This document shows, piece after piece, positions 1 through 6,950 of a stretch of DNA of 6,950 nucleotides (its first letter is position 1; every line of letters starts with the position of its first letter). Source of the DNA: CAZQYC01 sp043746555 (GTDB lineage Bacteria; Pseudomonadota; Gammaproteobacteria; Steroidobacterales; Steroidobacteraceae); assembly GCA_043746555.1 (NCBI GenBank), contig JAYTQU010000238.1, forward strand, positions 1 to 6,950, given 5' to 3'. The position numbers and the translations under genes are program-made. The notes beneath the pieces are model-generated. The model did no database searches and was not told where the DNA came from. It was given only the letters and a program-made list of their open reading frames with translations.

Positions 1-1634
1 GGTAGCGGACGCTGCTCATTTGCCCGCACACGAAAGTAAACCAACCGGCCCTTGAGATGCGTGCGATCAACCCACGCTGCAACCTGAGCGTAATACCTAT
101 CGGGAACCAATAGCGATAAACCAAAGCTGCGAAGCATTCGTTCGGCGGCGCCTTCCCACTCGCGCTCGTCGTCGCGTACTTGCAGTATCTCGCCAACGAA
201 CGGCATCTCCTCGGCAGTCAAATCGAGCGCCGCGGACAACGCCGCGCGCATGGCAATTTGTTCGGACGGAATATTACTGCGTCGTTCCTTCAGGCTCTTG
301 AGCTCGGCGTTTTGGGTGTCGTGCTCCTGTTTGCCCTGACGCAGCGTCACGCCGTTTTCCGTGATCTCGTTTTGCAGCGCCGCTTCGCGCGCGCCTGCGG
401 CCTCGCTTAAAGCAGAAAATGTTTTGCGTGACTGTGCAAAGCGCTCTTCGCCATCGGCGACCGGCAATGCCAACCCCTGGACTAACTCACGATAACGCCG
501 CGCCTTGCGTTCGCGCGCTTGGCGTTCGAGTTCGTACTTGCGTATTTCCTCGTCAAGTCGCTCTAGACGGTCGCCGCCGTTGTCGGCAATGCCGCGCTTG
601 AGATCGGCCTGCCGAACTTGCAGTGCGCCGCGTTGCTCTTCCAACTGTCGCACCTGCCGGCTCTGTCGCGCCCAGTCGTCGTCGAGTCCGACGATGCGCT
701 TGTCGAGTAGTTCTAATTTCAAAACCGCAAAGTACGCCTTGAGCGCCTCGCGACCCAAACGCAGATCTTCGTGGCGCGTCGCCAACTCCGCGTGCTTCGC
801 GCAATCGCCCACCAGCGGTGCCAGCAGCTCCACTTGCCGTTTGGCTTTGAGCACCGCCTCATGCGCACGATTGAGATCGTCGAAGTGCGCGATCAACGCC
901 GCTATGCGCGGCGCGACATCGAACGGCTCCAACATGTGGCCGCGCACGAAGTCCGTGAGATTGCCCACCGACTTCATCGACACGGTTTGGTGAAACAATT
1001 CCAGCGCCTGCTCGCTCGCAATGCCCAGCCGGCGTCTAAACCACGCGCCGTATTGCGGGAAAGTATCGAATACTTCCACTCCCGCGGTGCGCAGTTTTTT
1101 TCGCAAGGCTGGAATATCCGCGCCGAACTGCGAGAAGTCGGCGGCGATGGTCAATGCGCGATCCGCGCCGACGAATAGTCGCGCTGGCTGCGTCTGCGAA
1201 TCTTTCAACCAGAACACCTGTGCAAGCGTCGCCCACTGATCGTACCCGACATTGCGAAAGACGCCGAGGATGACTGAGTAGTTGTTGTGATCGCGCAGCG
1301 GCACAGGCTTGGCCGCGCCGCTTAAGTCGCTGCGCTCGGATTTGTAATAGCCCTGCACATAGGATCGCAGCGTCCGTTCTTTACTGTCTGCGCCTGCTGC
1401 CTTGTTATAGGCAACGCGCTGCGCGGGAACCAGAAGCGTCGTGACGGCATCCACCAAAGTGGATTTTCCCGAGCCGATGTCGCCGGTGAGCAATGCATTG
1501 CGGCCATCGGCGTTCAACGTCCACACGCGTTGATCGAACGTGCCCCAGTTAAACACTTCCAAGCGATGCAATCGGTAACCGGATAGTGCGGGGTTAGTCT
1601 CGAAGTTTAGCTCCAGGCTTTCTGGCTCAACCAT
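1..1634 (-). CDS. jetC: JetC, SMC-like ATPase of a Wadjet defence system (N-terminal 544 codons, runs off left edge)
   Basis: The frame stays open from the ATG at 1634 to position 1. The product is the N-terminal half of an SbcC/MukB-like ATPase (COG4913 type). A Walker A loop, GDIGSGKST, lies at residues 51-59 with the catalytic-loop lysine at 57 (bases 1464-1466), and is preceded by the head-domain strand around LHRLEVFNWGTFDQ. Residues about 250-460 are rich in charged heptad-like sequence and should form the ascending coiled coil. The stretch from about 475 (PFVGEILQVRDDEREWEGA) resembles the central segment of JetC proteins. Walker B and signature motifs would lie in the missing half. 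By family knowledge JetC dimerises, hydrolyses ATP and extrudes DNA loops. The start overlaps the jetB stop by 8 bases (ATGGTTGA), with GGAG 9 bases upstream (1644-1647), which implies translational coupling. No stop or frameshift was seen. jetD would be expected further left. Confidence 0.95.
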   Translation of the reverse strand, partial: MVEPESLELNFETNPALSGYRLHRLEVFNWGTFDQRVWTLNADGRNALLTGDIGSGKSTLVDAVTTLLVPAQRVAYNKAAGADSKERTLRSYVQGYYKSERSDLSGAAKPVPLRDHNNYSVILGVFRNVGYDQWATLAQVFWLKDSQTQPARLFVGADRALTIAADFSQFGADIPALRKKLRTAGVEVFDTFPQYGAWFRRRLGIASEQALELFHQTVSMKSVGNLTDFVRGHMLEPFDVAPRIAALIAHFDDLNRAHEAVLKAKRQVELLAPLVGDCAKHAELATRHEDLRLGREALKAYFAVLKLELLDKRIVGLDDDWARQSRQVRQLEEQRGALQVRQADLKRGIADNGGDRLERLDEEIRKYELERQARERKARRYRELVQGLALPVADGEERFAQSRKTFSALSEAAGAREAALQNEITENGVTLRQGKQEHDTQNAELKSLKERRSNIPSEQIAMRAALSAALDLTAEEMPFVGEILQVRDDEREWEGAAERMLRSFGLSLLVPDRYYAQVAAWVDRTHLKGRLVYFRVRANEQRPL

Positions 1635-2319
1635 CGACGCTTACTCCTGCGTCATTCTGTTCCGTGTTTTGGTCCGCGCGCTGACCCACCAGCTGCTGTC
1701 GATATTCTTCGAGCCGCGCATCGAAATCGGCCAGCCATTGCGCATCGACAAACGCCTTGAGAATGCGACGCACCTCGAAGCTGGCGGATTGCGATGTTGC
1801 GCCCATCGCGGTCGACTTGAGCCGACGCAAGAATCCCAGCTCGACGATCTTGTTGAGATTGGCGTCCACTTGATCGAACAGCTTGGCTTCATTGTTACTG
1901 GCGGGTAAGAACACTCGCAACAGTTCGACAATGCTGTCTTTGCTCAGCACGAGTCGCGTTTCGCCGCCGCTCGCGTCGAACTCGGCCAGTTTTTTACGCA
2001 ACAAGGCGAGCAGCAAGCTGACCGGAAAGGACAAGGGCCGCCGGGCAACGAGGCGCGGTTGTTTCGACGCCGCATCGTCAACCGGGCGCGATCGCAAAAA
2101 AGCATAGCCCTCTGCATCGTCCAGCACCAGATCGAGGCCGAGCACGCGCACATAGTCGCGCACTCTTGCCTGCAACTTAAGCAACGAGCTCCACAACCCC
2201 GCCGCATCGTCGCGATAGATGACGCCTTTGAGCAACGCAATCGCGACCGCCGATAAATCGAAGGACAGATCGAACGCGTCGCCTGCCGCTAAATCTACTG
2301 TCTCGATGTTCGGCTCCAT
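1627..2319 (-). CDS. jetB: JetB, DUF4194 KITE-like subunit of the Wadjet complex
   Basis: This 230-residue protein matches the DUF4194 family (JetB, MksE-like). Family hallmarks visible are LLKGVIYRDD near the N-terminus, the VRDYVRVLGLDLVLDDAEGYAFL block, the SLLLALLRKKL helix, and FEVRRILKAFVDAQWL towards the C-terminus. By family knowledge it is a winged-helix KITE dimer that bridges the kleisin JetA to the JetC heads and contacts DNA. The frame could open upstream at 2367, inside jetA. I chose the ATG at 2319 because AAGGTAG (2325-2331) lies at proper ribosome-binding distance and the protein then has normal length. That binding site contains the jetA stop codon TAG, so the two genes are separated by only 5 bases. 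The C-terminal tail, after about residue 210, is polar and poorly conserved in appearance. The stop lies inside the start of jetC. No truncation is seen. Confidence 0.95.
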   Translation of the reverse strand: MEPNIETVDLAAGDAFDLSFDLSAVAIALLKGVIYRDDAAGLWSSLLKLQARVRDYVRVLGLDLVLDDAEGYAFLRSRPVDDAASKQPRLVARRPLSFPVSLLLALLRKKLAEFDASGGETRLVLSKDSIVELLRVFLPASNNEAKLFDQVDANLNKIVELGFLRRLKSTAMGATSQSASFEVRRILKAFVDAQWLADFDARLEEYRQQLVGQRADQNTEQNDAGVSVDG

Positions 2320-2324
2320 TTTGT

Positions 2325-3794
2325 CTACCTTACGAAAATGACGCGCTGCAAGCGCGCGTGTCGCCACGCGGGTGCTGCTTGATCGTCACAGACCTGATCA
2401 TCACAGGCGCGCCAAGCGATATCGTCGATGCTGTTTTCATCGACGCTCGACTTAAATACGTCGACCGCCAACTGCAAGTAGGCCACAAGTTCGGTTAGCC
2501 CGTGCTGCAGCGGACGCGACTCGCACAGTTCGCGCAGTGTCACTTGGGTGCGATCTTGCAACGCCCGCCGGATGTGCCGCGACAGTTCTGCTTTATCGAC
2601 CACCGTTTGCGCGAACAATGCGCCCGTGTCGATATCCGCATCGCCGGACTCAAGTACCGCAGCGGCGAAATGTGGTTTGAGCGCAGGCGTGTGCAACGGA
2701 CGCTCCATCGGCAGTTCGATATCGCAGGCCAAATCCGCAATGGTCATGGTCTCGCCCGCGGGCTGCGTATCGCGCAATGCGAGCGCCTTCGACTCGATGC
2801 CGCGCAGAATATCCATGATGCGGCGATTCTCCAACCATGCTTGATCGTCTAAAAAACGACGCAGCTGTTGCGATAGTTGCGCGACAGTACGCTGCGTATG
2901 TTCGCCCGCTTCCAACCAATCGTAATGAACGCGGCGCGTTCGCGCATCGGGTTTTAAGTCGGCGACTGCCGCAAGCCGCAAGATGCGATCGAGCAATTGC
3001 GTGAGTTCTTCCTGCCTGCTGCTTGACATCAGAAAATCCCAAAAAGCACGGAAGCTGCGGCCCTGATCCGAATCGGCGATGGCGTCGCGCTCGCCCATGA
3101 TGTCCTCCAGCAATGCGCCCTTCCCGCCTTCCCACAACGCGATGCGCTCGCGCACATGCCGGTCCAGGCCGCGAAAATTCTGCTCGACTTCGCGAAAGTC
3201 GGTGAGCAATTCGCGAGATAGTTGCATGAACTGCTGAAAGCGATCTTTGACGGCGGTGTCGTCGAGCAGTCGCAGGTCTCCGGCCAGCACTCGGGAAATT
3301 TCCGCGTCGATTTCATCGCGTCGCTTGTACAGTTCGGTAACGCGCGTCTCCTGATTGGTTTCGGTCCCCGCGCCAATCTGGCGCAACAACTCGAAGAGCG
3401 TCAGCAGCCGAGATTCCGTGCCGACAAACGCGCGCTCCATGAGCGTGCCCAACCACGCAATCGCCTTTTCCGCCGCGGGCGTGAGATCGAAATACGGTTC
3501 GTCGGAATCGTGCGCATAAAATTTACGCAGCCAACCGCGCTCGTTCGCCGCCCAGTCGTTCAAATAATCGAGCGCCGCCTTCGGAAACGCGCCCGCCCCA
3601 GCATGTTCGCGCAGCACAAAGAGATCGTCTTCCAACGCTTCGGCAAGCACGGCCTGCGTCATGGACCGCACATTGGGAACCACAAAGACGCGGTTCAGAA
3701 AGCTCGCCACCAAAGGCGCATGGTCGGAGCGCAACAAGCGCCACGCGGGGTGACTTTGCCGCAGCTTGTCGAGTGAGAAATAGTCCAGATTCAT
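2325..3794 (-). CDS. jetA: JetA, DUF3375 kleisin-like subunit of the Wadjet complex
   Basis: This 489-residue protein is recognised as DUF3375 (JetA, MksF-like). It starts MNLDYFSLDKLRQSHPAWRL, continues with LLRSDHAPLVASFLNRVF, has the central FRAFWDFLMSSSRQEELTQL block, and ends VIFVR, the usual family terminus. By family knowledge it is the kleisin that links the JetC heads and binds JetB. The ATG at 3794 was chosen because the protein then begins exactly where family members do and has normal length. The frame stays open upstream to 4142, but that extension runs through structured repeats and into rnpB and is almost certainly not coding. No good Shine-Dalgarno sequence precedes 3794; a TATATT box lies 7 bases upstream. 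Near the C-terminus is a small imperfect duplication (CDDQVCDDQ). It is the first gene of the jetABC operon. Confidence 0.95.
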   Translation of the reverse strand: MNLDYFSLDKLRQSHPAWRLLRSDHAPLVASFLNRVFVVPNVRSMTQAVLAEALEDDLFVLREHAGAGAFPKAALDYLNDWAANERGWLRKFYAHDSDEPYFDLTPAAEKAIAWLGTLMERAFVGTESRLLTLFELLRQIGAGTETNQETRVTELYKRRDEIDAEISRVLAGDLRLLDDTAVKDRFQQFMQLSRELLTDFREVEQNFRGLDRHVRERIALWEGGKGALLEDIMGERDAIADSDQGRSFRAFWDFLMSSSRQEELTQLLDRILRLAAVADLKPDARTRRVHYDWLEAGEHTQRTVAQLSQQLRRFLDDQAWLENRRIMDILRGIESKALALRDTQPAGETMTIADLACDIELPMERPLHTPALKPHFAAAVLESGDADIDTGALFAQTVVDKAELSRHIRRALQDRTQVTLRELCESRPLQHGLTELVAYLQLAVDVFKSSVDENSIDDIAWRACDDQVCDDQAAPAWRHARLQRVIFVR

Positions 3795-3801
3795 GGACGG
3801 T

Positions 3802-3832
3802 AATATAGCCGCATCGCTGCGCAACTCCGCAA
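3802..3832 (-). promoter_or_regulatory. Weak candidate jetA promoter giving a near-leaderless mRNA
   Basis: On the minus strand a TATATT box (plus coordinates 3802-3807) is preceded, with a 19-base spacer, by TTGCGG (3827-3832). The -10 match is fair, the -35 is only partial, and the spacer is long. If used, transcription would start within a base or two of the jetA ATG at 3794. That would fit the lack of a ribosome binding site there. This is inference from sequence only; read-through from rnpB is an equally open alternative. Confidence 0.2.
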
Positions 3833-3847
3833 TCGCCTGTGAAGAAT

Positions 3848-3971
3848 AGGACCCAAGGATGGGTCCCGACGCCCCGACGCCAGCGCTTTGACTGTCGTCG
3901 GAGCGCAGCGAAAACCACGCTTTTCGCGGAGCGGGTGGGATGGTCGCGACAGGAAGTCCGATCCATCCCAC
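3848..3971. repeat. Structured intergenic repeat, unit 1 (four hairpins)
   Basis: This is the first of two related units. Hairpin I is GGACCCA/TGGGTCC (3849-3855 with 3860-3866). Hairpin II can form between CCGACG (3866-3871, or the copy at 3874-3879) and CGTCGG (3896-3901). Hairpin III is GCGAAAA/TTTTCGC (3908-3914 with 3921-3927) around the loop CCACGC. Hairpin IV is GTGGGATGG/CCATCCCAC (3935-3943 with 3963-3971), and its arm carries TCG/CGA pairs and an apical GAC-AGGAA-GTC hairpin. Unit 2 repeats this order with compensated stems. The unit is joined to unit 2 by a 9-base linker (3972-3980). I see no transposase and no target-site duplication. The function is unknown; it may be a dispersed REP-like family, a processing signal, or a leader RNA. 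Confidence 0.8.
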
Positions 3972-3980
3972 TTCTTTACC

Positions 3981-4094
3981 AGGACCCATGGAAGGGTCCC
4001 GCCATCGGTTCCTACCGATGGCGGAGCCAAGCAAAAACCACGTTTTTTGCTTGGCGGGTGTGGTGGTTGTGACAGGGAGTCCAATCCACCACAC
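3981..4094. repeat. Structured intergenic repeat, unit 2 (four hairpins, abuts rnpB)
   Basis: This is the second, better preserved unit. Hairpin I is GGACCC/GGGTCC (3982-3987 with 3994-3999). Hairpin II is a perfect 11-bp stem, CCGCCATCGGT with ACCGATGGCGG (3999-4009 with 4014-4024), closed by TCCT. Hairpin III is a perfect 12-bp stem, GCCAAGCAAAAA with TTTTTGCTTGGC (4026-4037 with 4044-4055), around CCACGT. Hairpin IV is GTGTGGTGG/CCACCACAC (4058-4066 with 4086-4094), with TTG/CAA pairs and an apical GAC-AGGGA-GTC hairpin. Loop motifs CCACG and GACAGG-AGTCC are shared with unit 1, while stems differ by paired changes. It ends 8 bases from the mature 3' end of rnpB, so it may affect RNase P RNA 3' processing or termination. 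No U-tract follows any hairpin in the minus-strand transcript. Confidence 0.85.
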
Positions 4095-4102
4095 AAATGA
4101 AA

Positions 4103-4507
<405 letters not shown>

Positions 4508-4622
4508 GGCGCGGAGGTTACTCTTCCATCGCGCGCTAAGCGAGCGAGATCTGCAATTGATTTTGCCGCATCGAGATCATTGCGTTGTGCATTGATACCA
4601 TGGGCGACGTCGAATGGAATGT

Positions 4623-4627
4623 GGAGG
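4623..4627 (+). promoter_or_regulatory. Ribosome binding site that sets the OsmC-like start
   Basis: GGAGG lies 4 bases before the ATG at 4632. It overlaps the coding sequence that would result from the upstream ATG at 4614. It therefore favours 4632 as the true start, despite the rather short spacing. Confidence 0.6.
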
Positions 4628-4631
4628 TTGT

Positions 4632-5117
4632 ATGTCGGAGTATCAAGCCCAGGTCGACTGGCGCCGCAACAATAACGAATCGTTCATCGACTCGCGCTAC
4701 AGCCGCGCACACGTTTGGAAGTTCGACGGCGGCGTCATGGTGCCCGCATCAAGTTCGGTTCACGCAGTGCCGCTGCCGTATTCGAAGCCGGAAAATGTCG
4801 ATCCAGAAGAAGCCTTTGTTGCGGCAATTTCATCTTGCCATCTGCTGACGTTTCTCTATCTCGCCGGCAAAGTTAAGTTTGTCGTGGACGCTTACAGCGA
4901 TTTGGCAATCGGGCAGATGACCAGGAATGCGAAAGGTCGTCTCGCGATCACGCATGCACGCTTGGAGCCGCACATTGTTTTTTCCGGTGCCAACATCCCG
5001 ACGGACGTCGACGTGCAGCGTTTACATCACCGTGCCCACGAGCAATGCTACATCGCCAACTCCGTGCTCACGGAAATAACGGTGGGCGGATCATGGAAAC
5101 ATGTTTCCGCGGTTTAG
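4632..5117 (+). CDS. OsmC-family protein (probable thiol-dependent peroxidase or related stress protein)
   Basis: This 161-residue protein is recognised as OsmC/Ohr fold. The two cysteines of the family active site are in place: Cys69 in EEAFVAAISSCHLLTFLYL and Cys139 in HHRAHEQCYIANSVL. By family knowledge, OsmC and Ohr proteins are small cytoplasmic dimers that reduce organic hydroperoxides through this cysteine pair. The SSCH variant belongs to a less studied OsmC-like branch, so its substrate is uncertain. I chose the ATG at 4632 over the in-frame ATG at 4614 because of the GGAGG at 4623-4627 and because family members begin close to the YxAxVxW segment. No signal peptide or membrane segment is seen. 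The gene is divergent from rnpB, with 124 bases between them in which I find no convincing promoter, and convergent with glmS, 27 bases apart and without a visible terminator. Confidence 0.92.
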   Translation: MSEYQAQVDWRRNNNESFIDSRYSRAHVWKFDGGVMVPASSSVHAVPLPYSKPENVDPEEAFVAAISSCHLLTFLYLAGKVKFVVDAYSDLAIGQMTRNAKGRLAITHARLEPHIVFSGANIPTDVDVQRLHHRAHEQCYIANSVLTEITVGGSWKHVSAV

Positions 5118-5144
5118 ATGAATTTCATTGTCAGTGTTGGCAAG

Positions 5145-6950
5145 CTACTCGACAGTCACCGACTTAGCGAGATTTCTCGGTTGATCGATGTTCACGCCTT
5201 TACTCAATGCGACGTGATATGCGAGAAGCTGCAACGGAATATTGAGCAGAATCGAATCCAGTTCCGGCTCCGACTTCGGTACAGCGAATGATCCGTCGAC
5301 TGTCACGGGTAGCTCGCCCGAATGCGTAATCGCAAACACCGGTCCACGACGCGCGCGAATTTCCTCGATGGTGGAAATATTCTTGGCGAATAGATCATCA
5401 CGCGGAAGTACTACGATTGTCGGCGTTTCCGGCGTGATCAACGCGAGCGGTCCATGTTTAAGTTCCGACGCGGGATACGCTTCCGCATGCAGATAACTTA
5501 CTTCTTTCAACTTGAGCGCGCCTTCAAGCGCCACGGCATAGCCCGCCGCTCTGCCGACAAAGTAGACATCGCTCGCGTTGGCCAATGATTTTGCGAGTGC
5601 CGCTATCGTCGGCTCACTTGCAACAATCGCGTTGATCTGATCCGGCAACGCCGTCAGCGCATTGAGCAGACGCGCGCCATCGGCGGTTCCTAGGTCGCGA
5701 ATACGGCCAAGATGAATCGCAAACAACGCAAGCGCCACAGCAGTACAGGTAAATGTCTTGGTTGCAACGACTGCAATTTCCGGCCCCGCATGCAAATACA
5801 ATCCACGCCCGCACTCACGCGCGATAGTGCTTCCCACGACATTTACAATGCCGAGAACACGGCCGCCTTTGCGCTTGACTTCTTGAACGGCCGCCAACGT
5901 ATCGAAGGTTTCACCCGACTGACTCACGGCGATATACAAGGTATCTTGCTCGATCACCGGGTTGCGATAACGAAATTCCGAAGCCGCTTCCGCATGTGCC
6001 GGAAGACGGGCCAACTGTTCGATCAAATGCGCACCGACACACCCCGCGATATACGCAGAACCGCAGCCGAGAATCTTGATGCGCTTTACTTCAAGTAACT
6101 CGCGCGCCGTCATTTCCACGCCGCCTAAATGCGTTGTTTGAAAACGCGTTTCCAATCGACCGCTTAACGTGCGTCGCACGGCATCGGCTTGCTCGCCGAT
6201 TTCTTTCCGCATGAAGTGCGAGTAGTCGCCTTTGTCGAGCGCTTCGCTATCCCAACTTACGACGAGCGGTGTCTTTGCGGTGAGTCCGCCATCGAGCGTG
6301 GACGTTTGATAACCATCGGCGCGCAGTACTGCCAGTTCGCCGTCATCAAGATGCACAACGCTTTGTGTATGGCGCACGAGCGCCGCCGCGTCGGAAGCAA
6401 CAAACATTTCATCATCGCCAATACCGATGACGACGGGACTGCCATTGCGCGCGACAACAATGCTATCGGGCTGCTCGGCGTCGAGGACTGCAAGACCATA
6501 GGTGCCAACAACCTGTCGTAATGCCATCCGCACAGATTCATCCAACGAATCGCCTTGCATCTTGGCAATCAGGTGCGCCAACACTTCCGAATCGGTATCG
6601 GATTTGAACTGCACGCCATCGCTCTTTAGACGCGCTTTCAATGCCGCCGCGTTTTCGATAATTCCATTGTGGACGATCGTGAATCGCTCGCGAGCGTCCA
6701 CATGAGGATGCGCATTCGCATCGCTTGGCTCGCCATGCGTCGCCCAGCGCGTGTGCGCGATTCCAATCGTGCCTGGCATCTTCTCCGGAGCGAGCCGTGC
6801 CAAATCGCGCACCTTGCCTTTGCATTTGGCGATATGAAGCTTGCCATCGGTTACGACGGCGATGCCCGCCGAGTCGTAACCGCGATATTCCAATCGATGC
6901 AAACCTTCCAACAAAATTGGCGCGGCTGCGCGACTACCGATATATCCAAC
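5145..6950 (-). CDS. glmS: Glutamine--fructose-6-phosphate aminotransferase (isomerizing), N-terminus cut by window edge
   Basis: GlmS makes glucosamine-6-phosphate from fructose-6-phosphate and glutamine, the first step towards UDP-GlcNAc for peptidoglycan and LPS. The window holds 601 codons beginning VGYIGSRAAAPILLEGLHRL. Family members start MCGIVG, so about four codons, including the catalytic Cys, lie just outside; full length would be about 605 residues (609 in E. coli). Numbering from the missing Met, the amidotransferase domain has RGYDSAG (about 27-33), HTRWATHG (about 70-77) and NGIIEN (about 99-104). The first SIS domain has GCGSAYIAG (about 299) and SQSGETFDT (about 347). The second has EGALKLKEVSYLHAEAY and ELKHGPLA (about 480-507). 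The C-terminus is the canonical NLAKSVTVE, whose lysine serves the isomerase site. SGETFDT replaces the SGETADT of E. coli, a mild variation. The upstream leader is not in view, so regulation cannot be judged. No frameshift or lesion is seen. Confidence 0.99.
   Translation of the reverse strand, partial: VGYIGSRAAAPILLEGLHRLEYRGYDSAGIAVVTDGKLHIAKCKGKVRDLARLAPEKMPGTIGIAHTRWATHGEPSDANAHPHVDARERFTIVHNGIIENAAALKARLKSDGVQFKSDTDSEVLAHLIAKMQGDSLDESVRMALRQVVGTYGLAVLDAEQPDSIVVARNGSPVVIGIGDDEMFVASDAAALVRHTQSVVHLDDGELAVLRADGYQTSTLDGGLTAKTPLVVSWDSEALDKGDYSHFMRKEIGEQADAVRRTLSGRLETRFQTTHLGGVEMTARELLEVKRIKILGCGSAYIAGCVGAHLIEQLARLPAHAEAASEFRYRNPVIEQDTLYIAVSQSGETFDTLAAVQEVKRKGGRVLGIVNVVGSTIARECGRGLYLHAGPEIAVVATKTFTCTAVALALFAIHLGRIRDLGTADGARLLNALTALPDQINAIVASEPTIAALAKSLANASDVYFVGRAAGYAVALEGALKLKEVSYLHAEAYPASELKHGPLALITPETPTIVVLPRDDLFAKNISTIEEIRARRGPVFAITHSGELPVTVDGSFAVPKSEPELDSILLNIPLQLLAYHVALSKGVNIDQPRNLAKSVTVE

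Noticed and set aside
180..1239. Several plus-strand open frames of 60-162 codons inside jetC
   Set aside because: They are arginine- and serine-rich shadow frames opposite a continuous jetC coding frame, which has an intact Walker A and no stops.
4026..4055. The perfect 12-bp stem of repeat unit 2 as an intrinsic rnpB terminator
   Set aside because: The stem has A and T runs inside it, but no U-tract follows it on the minus-strand transcript, so it does not fit the intrinsic terminator pattern.
3848..4094. CRISPR array
   Set aside because: There are only two units of more than 110 bases with a 9-base linker, not short repeats separated by unique spacers.
4540..4622. Sigma-70 promoter for the OsmC-like gene
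   Set aside because: TTG-containing and GATA-containing hexamers occur here, but no pair has both acceptable matches and 16-18 base spacing.
5118..5144. Bidirectional terminator between the OsmC-like gene and glmS
   Set aside because: The 27-base gap holds only a loop-less ATGAATTTCAT palindrome and no GC-rich stem with a T-run.

Overview
The window reads as a piece of a proteobacterial, most likely gammaproteobacterial, chromosome with GC in the mid-50s by eye. The evidence is an ancestral (A-type) RNase P RNA and a housekeeping GlmS. I cannot name the genus.

The layout from left to right is as follows. Positions 1-3794, all on the minus strand, carry three tightly coupled genes of a Wadjet-type (JetABC, MksFEB-like) SMC plasmid-defence system. 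They are transcribed in the order jetA (DUF3375, kleisin-like), jetB (DUF4194, KITE-like), jetC (SMC-like ATPase). jetC runs off the left edge, so its C-terminal half and the expected nuclease gene jetD lie outside. Positions 3848-4094 hold two tandem units of a highly structured non-coding repeat. Each unit has four hairpins, and several base changes between the units are compensatory. Positions 4103-4507 (minus) are the complete rnpB gene, with an extra helix in its P15-P17 arm. Positions 4632-5117 (plus) encode an OsmC-family protein, which converges on glmS (5145-6950, minus). glmS is complete except for about four N-terminal codons cut by the right edge.

The Jet genes should work together as a loop-extruding ATPase complex that recognises small circular plasmids, which JetD then cuts. 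rnpB and glmS are housekeeping genes, and the OsmC-like protein is a probable thiol peroxidase or related stress protein. The least explained part is the repeat pair, which starts 8 bases after the 3' end of rnpB and ends 53 bases before the jetA start codon. It would therefore lie in the leader of any transcript running from rnpB into the defence operon. Long open frames through this repeat and through rnpB are best regarded as non-coding.
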